From the NCBI GenBank assembly GCA_027886185.1, contig WOAB01000568.1:4216001-4280000 (forward strand): DNA of 64,000 bases, given 5' to 3'. Of the stretch, positions 44,641 to 54,797 are shown one piece after another. A model generated the notes under the pieces. The model was not told where the DNA came from and did no database searches. It saw only the letters and a list, made by a program, of their open reading frames with translations. Position 1 is the first letter of the stretch, and each line of letters starts with the position of its first letter. The position numbers were made by a program, and so were the translations under genes. The stretch is from Rheum nobile. Taxonomy: Eukaryota; Streptophyta; Magnoliopsida; Caryophyllales; Polygonaceae.

Positions 44641-46589
44641 CCACATTCCAATCATACACCACCTGAAGTGGTGTTGCCTCATTAACCAACTCCTCATTTG
44701 CCTCATTTACCCCCTCCTCAGTTATTACCCCCCATAGTGTTGTAGCTGTTCGGATAAGAAGTGACAGTGAATATGTTGCATTCCCTTGAACTTCTTGCTC
44801 ATTTACCATTGCAACATCTTCACCCGTATTTTCCTGACAACCTATATTATCTACAGCATCACCATATGGGGATGATCCAACCCTCTTCATCTCCCATTGT
44901 CAATCAGTTAACACAATTGCACCATCATCTTGCTCTCCATCCATTGTCTCCTGAAACGATGATATATGGTCTGAAATAAGCAAATATGTTTTGAAATGTG
45001 GATAAATGGACTGAAATGTGCATATATGGACTGAACTGGGCATATATAAACTAAAAAGGTTGGGCATACCTCATCAGACTCTCCTTGTTTGGACTCATTC
45101 CATTCGGATTCATTCTCTTCATCATCTTCAGACTCTGACTTTTCCTCTTCTTCATCTTCATGCTCCGACTCATCACTCTGATCTGTTGACTTCACCTTCC
45201 TCATGCTCTTCTGGTGTTGTGTAATGTTGGGTTCATCATCACTTTTAACCTCCTTAGACTCTGGCTCCTCGTGTTCTCTAATGTCTTCATCACTTTCATC
45301 ACTGGATGAAGAGGCCACTGTTCTACGAGCTTTGCCTCTTATGAACTTCTTTAACTCAAGGACTTCCTCCCTTAATATATCATGCTTTTCATTCAGAGTA
45401 TGTATCGTTTCAACCAATTCATTCAAACAACACATCAATTGCCTTTGGTCCAAACCCTCAATGTTTACAACTTGCCCTCCCTTACCAACTCCCTTATCCT
45501 TTTTACCAGCCCTTTTTTCTTTTTGGCTTCAGCTGCTTAACAATCTGATCCAAGGATTTGTGTCCTTCCTCCTCCGGAAAGTAACAACTTTCTCCCAAGT
45601 CCTCTTCGTCCTCCTCGGCAAGGATTTGTTTAGAAGAAAAAGTCCCCTCTTGGGCATCCATAACCGAATCCAAGCTTGGCCTACTCATTTTCAGCCACCT
45701 CACACCTCGGGGCTGCACAAGTTTATTAATCTTTTGGGAAAATGTTCTGCCAATATGGGGCACTGCCTCATACAACCATATCTGAAACAAATAAAATTGA
45801 AATTAAACCACAATTATGACCACAAATACTACCTAAAATTTTACATATTCAAGTACTAACACATTACTTGAAACACCATCGGGAAATCCCTTATGGTGTA
45901 TCCTGCTCTGGCTTTGTCAGAAACTGCAAGTGCAGCCTTAACTGAGTCTAGTCTTGTGTCCAAAGCAGTAGACAAACTTTGATGGAGGTCAATATAAGCA
46001 CTCCTACCCCATGGGAAATTATTGAAACGATCCAAGTCTTGGATCAATTTCACATGCAAGGGTCTGACCTTCCTCTTCTTATCACCCCCAGTACAACACC
46101 CTCAAGAATTAACAACAAATCCATCTTCAGCTTGAATACATTGTCCTCCCGATACGAGATAAACTTGGTTAAAAGGTTAGAGATTGTAATACTCCTCACT
46201 CCAAACAAATCAAACACTGCTTTTTTATCTTCCAATGTGTCCTCCTCATCCAGTATGCCACAATTCAGTCTTGTTATAAGTCTAAACTCCTCCATTGAAA
46301 ACCTATATGGTTTTCCACCAAGATCATACCATGTCTCCCACTTCTTTTTTGTCTCCAGTTGCCTAAACAAAACATGGTGAATCAACTGTGAAGACATATT
46401 CAAGTTCTTCATAATTTTTATAATTGGGCCAAAGGGCCCTTGTAGAACTATTTGCCATTTTGCACGGCTTAATGTGTTATCAATACAAGTCAGATATTGA
46501 AGCCTTGAATTCTGATTGATCTGACCAAAAAACAACTCCTCACAATGTCACTTGTACTTTATCTGTAAAGAATGACATTCACAAATACA

Positions 46590-47270
46590 TGACATTCATA
46601 TTCACATAAAGAAAAAAAAGGCATCATCTTACTTCATGACATCTTACTTTGTCAGTAAGATATATGTTTCGGGACAAATAAGACTTTGTCAGGCCAAATG
46701 GAAGTTCTTCATGTCACTCAGGCTATTATGATTTCTACATTGTCATAATCTTTACCATAGACCATAACCCCTACAATTTTGTATCAACATGAATCACCTT
46801 AATTTGGATTTATCAGGTCATTCAGGCTACTATAACTTTCTAATCAAACATCTGAATATATATGTTTTTCAGACTACTTTTGTGTTTGTCAGGCGAAATA
46901 GGCAAATTTTCACGTTATATCACACAAAAATACTTTACAACAACACTTTATCAAACTTTATGAAGCTTTTATCTCCCACTTCTTTTTTAAACATAATTTG
47001 AGCTGCAAAGTTTTTCAGGTTATATCACATAACAACACTTTACAACAACACTTTATCAAACTTTATGAAGCTTTTATCTCCCTTTTTTTCATACATAATT
47101 TGAGCTGTAAAATTTTTCAGGTTATATCACACAACAACACTCTCCATGCTATGTTTGTACAGAGTAATTCATGCTCTGTTTTTCATTACCAGCATGCAGT
47201 TTATCCAGATCTAAACCTAGAATGCATCATGAATTTTAGACAAAATTATACTTTTTTCATGTAAGTAAAG
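46590..47270. repeat. ULP intron 1 of MULE2 with TCAGG motifs and a ~75-bp duplication
   Basis: TGTCAGG(C) phrases recur (46689, 46887). The stretch TTATATCACA.AA..AC.TTTACAACAACACTTTATCAAAC occurs at about 46914 and 47020, and its start again at 47121, as tandem copies. Confidence 0.7.
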
Positions 47271-47900
47271 ACTTATTCAAGAGAATTAACCCCGCCAACC
47301 GACTTCAATGGCTCCTTCCTCGATCTCTTGCCTGTGGGTTCTTCAGCCTCCGACAATCTCGGTTTCTTCTTCTGTACCAGAACGACTAGACTGGGTGATT
47401 CTTCTTCCTCTGAAGAGTTGTAAGCTCTCTTCATTCTACCAGTCGCCACAGTAGCCGACTTCACCTCTGTCGGTTGTTCTTTTGTGTCTTCAACCCTCTT
47501 TCTCTTCGCAACAGTAGACGCCTTCTCTTCTCTGGCTTTCGCCGACTTCAAGCCTCTTGTCTTGACCATTCTCGATTTGGGGATTTAGGTTTAAAAATAA
47601 AATCGATTGATTTGGGGCTTCAGGAAACAGATTCGGGGAAGAAAGGGAAAAGGGAGGTTAGGTTCAGGTTATAAATGGACTTGTTGTTCTTGAGAGTCGA
47701 AAAGATTTGAGGAAGAAAGGGAAAAGGAAAATAATGAACGGCAGGTTGGGTTTTTTGACTACTGATTGAACATATACTGGATTAGGAAAAACTGCAAATT
47801 TTTTAAACATGAGGCTGTTATAACCCTCCATTAACCACTTTTTTGTTTTTTGAAAAAGTTTTATTCACTTTTTATTTTACCTTTTTTGTTTTGAAAAGAC

Positions 47901-47991
47901 TTGCAATTTTTTGATATTTTTACAATATTTTTTAAAAACTTGTATTTTTGCAAACAACTATCAAAAACTTGGTATTTTTTGCAATTCTGCC
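47901..47991 (-). repeat. Right TIR of MULE2
   Basis: On the minus strand it starts GGCAGAATTGCAAAAAATAC. The TA run follows directly on the plus strand. Confidence 0.8.
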
Positions 47992-48006
47992 TATATATAT
48001 ATATAT

Positions 48007-48363
48007 TTAATGCAGAAAATCATTTTGGTAAAAGTTTGCAATTACATTAGTTGTTTATATATCCAACAACCTAGTTAGGTAGTATATAAAATTTGATTAA
48101 GAAGATATACGTAATACATAGTACGAACATAATTAATGAGTATATAAAATTTGATTCACTTAACACACCCAGTTATCTCATTTATCACACAGAGCGTAAT
48201 AAATTAAAAATTAACTGCTGGTTGAAAACTAAAGAAATAAATAACCAAGAAAACTAGAGAAATGAGAACAATAATACTAAGTGCCCCCTCATATTCTCTA
48301 GTACGTCTTCTCTACCTCTCCCCCAATCTCTATCTAGCTTGTCTGATCGATCGAGTCCGAGTT
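48007..48363 (+). promoter_or_regulatory. 5' flank and leader of the GT47-like gene
   Basis: AT-rich sequence between the MULE2 end and the ATG, with a pyrimidine-rich leader (CCTCATATTCTCTAGTACGT to CTACCTCTCCCCCAATC, 48288-48330). No clear TATA box was picked out. MULE2 has inserted about 370 bp upstream of the start codon, so distal promoter elements now lie more than 14 kb away. Confidence 0.4.
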
Positions 48364-50324
48364 ATGGCCTCCATAACTTACAACTCTACGGTCTTCCCTG
48401 GAATCCTCCTAATTCTGACTTTCCTCCTCCTCTTCTTCTTCTACGGCAACCACCTCCCCCTCTACCACCACCACCGCCACTACTACCGCCTCTCGTACCC
48501 CCCGGAGGCGTCCCAGCCGCCTGCTACCGGTGGCATACGTGTTGAAATTGATACTCCTGCTGCCGCTCATCAAGTTGCCATATCGGTGAGTTTGATACAT
48601 AGCATGATTCTTGTGTATATATGCTGATATGCTCATTTAATTTTTGGATTCTTTGATTTTTCTTTTCCTTTTTGACTTATTTAAACAGCATTAAACTTTG
48701 TTGCATGCATGGAATAGTGCTGTGTTCTTAACCATATCTTTACTTAATCTCCATTCTTTATTATTGTTATGTAATGTTTTATTACTGGGAATTCTAAAAT
48801 ACTTGATTTTCGTCCGTCCAAATATTAATTCCTAACAAACAGATTTGACACTTAAGTTTTTTTTCCAGTTTAGCTGGTAAGAATGATATTATGTGATCAC
48901 GAGTTCGATTCTTCATTTTTTGTTGTAATGGCTTAATACTTCCTAGAGTCAAAACAAACATACTTGTTATAAGCTAATCAAAAACCAAACCAATCTTGTA
49001 GGATATACATACATATACATATATATAATTAGAAATGTTGCTTGTGTGGAATATTCTTAAGACCCGTTTGGTTCGAACTTATGAAAACGGTAATGGTAAG
49101 GAAACAAATTTAGTCCATTTTTACATCATGATACATTGATTAAAATTTTCATCTTAACTTGGGGTTTCAAAAATTTGTAAGCCAAGAAAAGGGGGAAGGG
49201 AAAGGATTAATGATTTCATCATATTCCTTCATAACAGTGAGACACATGTCATACTTATATGGAAAATAAGAAGCCCAAGTCAAGACAACATTTTGATCAA
49301 TGAATTATGACATAGACTAGATTAATTTTCTTTCTGTTACCATTACCGTTTAAACTCAAATCGAGCAGGCCCTTAATTTGATTGGTGAGACTTTCAATTT
49401 ATTAGGGTTTAGGTAATCTTTGAGTTTCCTTTTTGTTATAACAAAACTACAAACAAAGACTCTATTTTGACAGTTTTAAATATCGATTTTTCTATTGTGT
49501 ATCCCATATTAAGAATTGTGTATCCCATATTAAGAGTTTAAAATTTGAAATAATTTTCAAACTATTTTCCTAAAGTAGAAGAGGGTAAATCCTTAAAAAA
49601 AAGTTAAACTAATGGTTAAAAAATATTATTACTAAATATAAAAAATTTATTTTCTGCTCGTAGAAAAGACCTATAAAAATTAAGAAGACAACTAGCATAT
49701 TGCATGTTTTCCAAGTAAATTGATATCATGATAAAATAAAAATTATTTAATATATAACAAAACTGGGAACCATTGCAAAATGAGGCCTTAATTATTCACA
49801 TAATCTTTTTATTTCAAAACTTAAAAACTAATTATCCATTTTGTAAGTCGTTTTGAATTTGAAAGTCACTCTCTTAATTGGAGTTGCTTGGCTGATAGGA
49901 CAAAATTCGAATAATGATGATAAAAAAACATGTCAAAAAGTATTCTTTGATAGTATTTGTAATATTAGTTGAATTTCAATGGCCAGGAAATTTAATTGGC
50001 ATGTATATGGTAAGTGTTTCACGACATCACGCGACAATTATTTGTTAATTATTTTCTTCTAGTATTTCCCATTTTAGGAGGGACTTGACTATTGAGCACT
50101 ATTTTGTTTTTTGTGAGATTTATTATTAATTATTTGAAATTGTGAAAATAGAAAAATGAAAAGAAGAGGAAGGACACGAGCTTGGAGAGAATAGAAAGGG
50201 ATTTGGCGTTGGCGAGAGTGGCCATCAGAGAAGCCGTGCAGAATCGGAATTATACGACGTCGTCTTCTGACCTGTCTTTCATTCCAACTGGACCGGTCTA
50301 TCGAAACGCCGTCGCCTTTTACCA
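48364..50324 (+). CDS. GT47/exostosin-like glycosyltransferase, first two exons only (partial gene)
   Basis: Exon 1 (48364-48585) encodes a short cytosolic N-terminus, a signal-anchor helix (VFPGILLILTFLLLFFF), then a His/Pro-rich stem, ending at ATATCG|GTGAGT. Exon 2 (50152-50324) follows AAAATAG and encodes LERIERDLALARVAIREAV and then FIPTGPVYRNAVAFYQ, ending CCA|GTTAAG in phase 2. The pattern 'LE.IE..LA.ARAAIREA....Y.P.G..YRN..AFHQ' is the stem-to-catalytic junction of plant exostosin-family (GT47) type II Golgi glycosyltransferases, which build cell-wall polysaccharides. The catalytic exons are not found in the remaining 13.7 kb. Either intron 2 is huge and full of transposons, or the gene is truncated. 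The start codon is the first ATG before the signal anchor. Confidence 0.7.
49061..49372. mobile_element. Tourist-like (PIF/Harbinger) MITE in GT47 intron 1
   Basis: The left end GACCCGTTTGGTTCGA..AAACGGTAATGGTAA and the reverse-complemented right end GGGCCTGCTCGA..TTTAAACGGTAATGGTAA are inverted repeats. TTAA flanks both sides, consistent with a TTA/TAA duplication. It is 312 bp without coding sequence. Confidence 0.75.
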
Positions 50325-50663
50325 GTTAAGTTTCATTCCCTTATAAGTTATAACTAATTAATTATTTAGACGTTTCATTTTGACTCTGTATAACTGACAA
50401 TTAATCTCGCTCTTAACTAACTACATATTTTTATGGTATATTTAATGAGTGTGACCATATTTTTATCATCTTTTTTGTGAAGAAAAACGAAAAAAATCAT
50501 TATCACTTTTTTCCTTTTTTTAATTTTCTATAACTTCATCGTATTATTAGCACACATGGATAATATATAATTTAATTTTGAAGGAAAGACTAACATATAT
50601 AAGTAGGTCGGCTGAGAGAGTTGCAGATTTGAAAATTTAATAAGGATGCATAGTGTGTATGTT
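50325..50663. other. AT-rich intronic or intergenic DNA
   Basis: Nothing recognisable beyond the start of intron 2 of the GT47-like gene. Confidence 0.5.
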
Positions 50664-50774
50664 GGGAAAAGTTCAAATAAGGACAGCTCTCCGTGTCAAG
50701 ATTCGGGATGCATCAAGCGTGTCCAAAATTCGGCCCGGCCGAATTATTTGCGTATTTTTGCCGAATTATTTGGT

Positions 50775-50845
50775 AAAAATTCGCGAATTATTCGGTAAAA
50801 ATTCGCGAATTATTCGGTAAAAATTCGTGAATTTTTCGGAAAATA
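50775..50845. repeat. Three copies of a 22-bp TTCGCGAATTATTCGGTAAAAA unit
   Basis: Nearly identical tandem units, each containing the palindrome TTCGCGAA; the last copy is degenerate (TTCGTGAA). Confidence 0.9.
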
Positions 50846-50884
50846 TTTTTCAAAAATTCGATTTTTTGCAAAAAAAATCGATTT

Positions 50885-51800
50885 TGTGTGCATATGAAAT
50901 ACACTGTTGTGTGCATATGTCAGAACGTATGTGTGCATATGTTAGGCTCGGTGTGTGCATGTGGTTTTCAGAATGTGTGCATGTGGTTTTCAGAATGTGT
51001 GCATGTCTGGGAACAGTTGTTAATGCTTGAGACATGTGTGCATATCAAATACACATCTGTGTGCATACGCGAAAAAATGTGTGTGCACATATAACCAACA
51101 AGGTGGATGATTTCCTGGGTATTAACACATGATTTCTGCGGTATGAACACATGATTCCTGAGCTTATATTTGATACGCACACGCACGTAGTGGATATGCA
51201 CACAACACGGTGGATGATATGCACACAATAGTCTATTTGACATGCACATAACGAGTATTTGATATGCACACATGGTTTGTGTGCATTAACACTTGAGACC
51301 ATATGCACACACGAGGTATGCACACATGGTTTGTGTGCATCAACACTTGAGACCATATGCACACACGAGGTATGCACACGATAGTGTATTGGATGTGCAC
51401 ACGACAGGTTATTTGGTATGCACACATGGTTTGTGTGCATCAATACTTGTTTCCATGTATTGTATGCACATGACTTGAGACCATATGCACACACGGGGTC
51501 TGCACACGATAGTATAATGGATGTGCACACGACAAGTTATTTGGTATGCACACACATGTGTGCATACCAACACTTGTTTTCGGGTATGCACACGACCCGA
51601 GACCATATGAACACACGGAGTATGCACAAAGCAGTATAATTGATGTGCACACACAGGTTATTTGATGTGCACACAAGTCCTCTAAGCATAAACACTATGT
51701 TAAAGGCATTCACAATTTCAGAAACCATATGCACACACACATAGTTACATATGCACACAACAGTGCATCTGATATGCACACACACGTTATATGATATGCA
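50885..51800. repeat. GTGTGCATATG motif array with an orientation switch
   Basis: From 50885 to about 51080 the plus strand reads TGTGTGCATATG. From about 51175 to 51800 it reads mainly the complement, CATATGCACACA, with spacers such as GTTTGTGTGCATCAACACTTG and GATAGTGTATTGGATGTGCA repeated at roughly 54-125 bp. The apparent reading frames on both strands (Met-Cys-Ala-Tyr and Cys-Val-His runs) are products of the repeat. Confidence 0.92.
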
Positions 51801-51918
51801 CACAAAATTGATTTTTCTGGGAAAAAATTTGACTTGGAATTTTTTTTGCTGAATTATTCGCGAATTATACGCGAAAAATTCGGCAATTGTACTGCAATGC
51901 CGAATTGAAGCTTTTCCC

Positions 51919-54054
51919 TATAAGCGCGCACGCCTCCGCCACTGTTCACTCCGTTTTTTTTGTTTTTCCCACTAATTTTTTCCTCTTCTCTCATACATCC
52001 TCAATCCTATCATGAAGCACCGTCCTCATCGGAACCGGACCCATGAGTTGGTCGGTTCGAGTCATACAATTGATAGCTTTCATTTATTGTCAATATCGGT
52101 CAGATTCGGATCAGGTACATGTACACGTCAGTCAGATTGATAAAACAAGTCGGGTCTTGTTTTATATATAACTCTATACATAAGTGATTTTCGATGCCCA
52201 CCAACATTATTTTAGGATAACTTTTCGCAATTAAACCACGAACAAACACGAATATAAAAATTGTGATGCACATATATGTAAAAAGCTACGACATACAACT
52301 AGATCAGTCTTTGATACACAAATATAAAAATGTGTTGCATATAATAACATAATTGTTATGCATAAAAAGGGACATTAGAATGTCATGCCTATTTTATATT
52401 ACAAAAAAAAATACATACTTAAAATATTGTAATAAACAAATAAATGGAAATAAAATACATAAGCACGGAAAAATATGGTGCACAAAAACTTGAAAATGTG
52501 ATTTATATATACGAATAACGCTATAACGTAAAAATAGATAACTCTTTCATGCCCAAATATGTTTAATTTAATGTACCATTGACCTAATTATGAGTTTGAT
52601 TCACAATTCATCTTCATTGCAAAGTAAGAATTCAAAAACTCATATATTTTTCTAAATAAGGATTCAAAAAACTCTGATATATATATTTTATTATAACTCT
52701 GATGTACATTCTTGTAAATGTTAGTACACACATTTTAGTATACTTCTAGTGCACAAAATATTAAGTGTATCAACGGGTTTTATTTAAGAAATGCAAATCA
52801 TAATGTTAAAAATGTGTCGTCTTTTTTCCCTTGAAAGATTAATTTGAAACATTGATTTATTAAAATACGATATGCTTCGTTTAATTATTGTATTTGAACG
52901 AGAAACGAGTCATGTGGACTCGTTTGATATGCTTGTGTTTCTAATTATTTTGATCTATCAATGATGATCAATTTAATTATTTTTAACATATTATATTCTA
53001 GTAATTACATAACTAATTCTTAAAATAGTCAATTAAAATATATAATAGAAAAAGTTTAAGCGAATATATACTCGATATATTGTTATATTTAAAAAAAATG
53101 AAAACTGTAAACTTACTAAACGAGGTCCTTTCACCAGGGATATACGATCTCTTCACTGCTCTTCCGATTATCGTGTTCCATATGAATGTTTTCGACTGAA
53201 ATATTTAAAAAGTAATAAATTCATTCTAAAGCAAAGCTAATTTTAATTACGCCTTAACAATGGTGATTCTATGAAATTGGGTATAAATACGGGCATATAT
53301 TTTATGAAAAATCCCCTTTTATCAGCTAAGAAATGGAAATTTTCACGGGAGGAGATCAGAAGAAACATCAAATTGGTTTCAAATAATGAAATCCAAGATG
53401 GTCGTGACTTCTTATGATCGCGTTATGATAAAATTTATAATTTTATTGAACATTTAGCACATCATCAGATTGAAATTTATGATATATGTGCGACTAGATC
53501 CGAATTTTCAGAAATAGAGCACTAGATCAAATTTAATAAAAAGTCCAACATACATCCGTAATATATATACATATAGCATGTAGATGATGTAGACAAGTAG
53601 TTATATATATGTATGCATCATGCATGGTCACGAGGGGAACACCGCTTTTCCATTACAAAGATTTTAATGGGATAATCAGCTGATTTATGTATAGTCGCAA
53701 GATATATGCATGTAGTATGTTTTTCTTTTGTAACAAAAATTAGGGAGGAGTCAGTTTGGTATTTTTTCTTAGAATTAATATATTAATTGATGGCTAATTA
53801 GTACGGAGTAGTTGGATATTAGTAGCTCTTACTTCCGGGCCTAAATTTCATAACCCCCTAACTTACTTAATTGGCCTCGTAGCTTCCTATTGATGTGATC
53901 TTACCCTCATTTTGTGTACTGCAACCGTCAAAGTCATGACTCTGCCACTTGGGATTAGCATGAATAAAAAGTCTCTTCTATATGTGGCTCAAATTTGGAG
54001 AAATACTTATACCCCTAGACTTTTCTAAAATTCAAGAGAGTGAATCTTACAAAC
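51919..54054. other. AT-rich intergenic DNA
   Basis: No gene seen. 52190-52770 has loosely repeated ATGCACA/TTGCATA/GTGCACAAA phrases, possibly a decayed relative of the neighbouring array. Confidence 0.5.
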
Positions 54055-54325
54055 TACTCTTTCTATTTAATAATACTACATGATATTTTAGCATTCAACT
54101 ATATTGAAAATTAATTATTATTATATATTTTTTAAAATTTATGACTTACTAACTACTCATCTCATTTTTTATCAATAAATACAAAAAATTGCTTAAAAAA
54201 TTTATATGTATAATTTTCAATAACAAATCTCGTATTCATTATTAAATCATTAAATTTTAAAATGACAAATATTTATTAACAAATTTTGAAAGCTAAAATG
54301 ACATTCTTTCTCAATGAAGGGAGTA
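54055..54325. mobile_element. Stowaway-like MITE
   Basis: The left end TACTCTTTCTATTTAATAAT and the reverse-complemented right end TACTCCCTTCATTGAGAAAG are similar, with ATTTTAGC shared further in. TA lies at both ends. 271 bp, AT-rich, non-coding. Confidence 0.6.
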
Positions 54326-54797
54326 GATATCATACTCTACAAAAGAAAAATCTACTAGTTTTAGTCTTATTTTTTTGGTGGTAGAGTTTTAGTCTTATTT
54401 AAATATTTGGCATTTTAGATTATTTTAAAACATTTAAAATCTTCCTTTTATTCAATGAGGTTATAAATATAGTTTGCATCTTTCTTTTTGCACAATGATA
54501 TAAGACCCCATTACATTCATGTATAAGGGATATATTTTTTAGTAAGAGATTATGTGTTCGATTCTACTAACTAGCGACAACCATTCACCACGAAAAGGGT
54601 TGCCTATACTTCAACTAATAAAATATCAATTCTAAGACAACATTTTTTTTTTATATTTGAACTCTCCAAATTTATCCATATATAATATTTTAATATATGT
54701 GACCCTGATACTTTCCAGATCACTATCTTAAATATGATATTACTCATACTTATATATTATACTTGTATCCATATAATAGCAATTTCTTGATACTTAT
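54326..54797. other. AT-rich intergenic DNA
   Basis: Nothing recognisable. Confidence 0.5.

Larger units (their letters stand above)
42760..47569 (-). pseudogene. ULP/SENP-like (peptidase C48) gene of MULE2, multiply broken
   Basis: Inferred exons on the minus strand: 47291-47569 (ATG at 47569; basic, Ser/Glu-rich), 45868-46562, 45070-45781, 43959-44950, 43666-43746, 43101-43579, and about 42760-43015. Exon 2 is DUF1985-like (KPYRFSMEEFRLITRLNCG). Exon 4 encodes a long VVEEPKGD repeat. The C48 core reads HIYVPFNITESH, then a TAG at the position of the Trp that follows the catalytic His (43323-43325), then VYDCN, then GDCGVYTL with the catalytic Cys kept. Further lesions: TGA early in exon 2, frameshift near 46060 in a G-run, frameshift near 45512 in an A-run, TGA in exon 4 (DWEM context, about 44900), TAG in exon 5, and scrambled sequence after GVYTLKHI. 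It converges on the transposase. Confidence 0.75.
33728..47991. mobile_element. MULE2: 14.3-kb Mutator-like element with decayed MuDR-type transposase and ULP-like gene
   Basis: Terminal inverted repeats of about 90 bp start GGCA(T/G)AAT(G/T)GCAA at both ends and share TTTTAAAAAATATTG. The flanking 9 bp are TATATATAT on each side (33719-33727, 47992-48000), compatible with a MULE duplication but inside a TA run and so weak. The left gene is a transposase (+) and the right one a ULP-like gene (-); they converge. Between them are a GRF zinc-finger gene, a two-exon short ORF, a tRNA-like gene, and duplicated pieces of both ends' genes. Both main genes are broken, so this copy is not autonomous. 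Confidence 0.8.
50664..51918. mobile_element. TIR element built around an inverted GTGTGCATATG array
   Basis: The ends GGGAAAAGTTCAA (left) and GGGAAAAGCTTCAA (right, reverse strand) are inverted repeats. Next to each end lies TTCGCGAATTATTCG-type sequence: three 22-bp copies at 50775-50845 on the left, and shorter copies at 51850-51895. The centre is a dense motif array. No coding sequence or target duplication was recognised and I do not know the family. Confidence 0.55.

Noticed and set aside
44065..44666. Pro/Ser/Thr-rich plus-strand frames (up to 179 codons)
   Set aside because: They are antisense shadows of the VVEEPKGD coding repeat. The minus frame has splice sites and fits the gene order.
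48409..48636. 75-codon minus-strand frame over GT47 exon 1
   Set aside because: It is a low-complexity Val/Glu-rich antisense of the His/Pro-rich stem region.
50827..51803. Cys/His-rich peptides on both strands
   Set aside because: These are repeat translations of the GTGTGCATATG array, with equally long frames on both strands and no conserved start or splice pattern.
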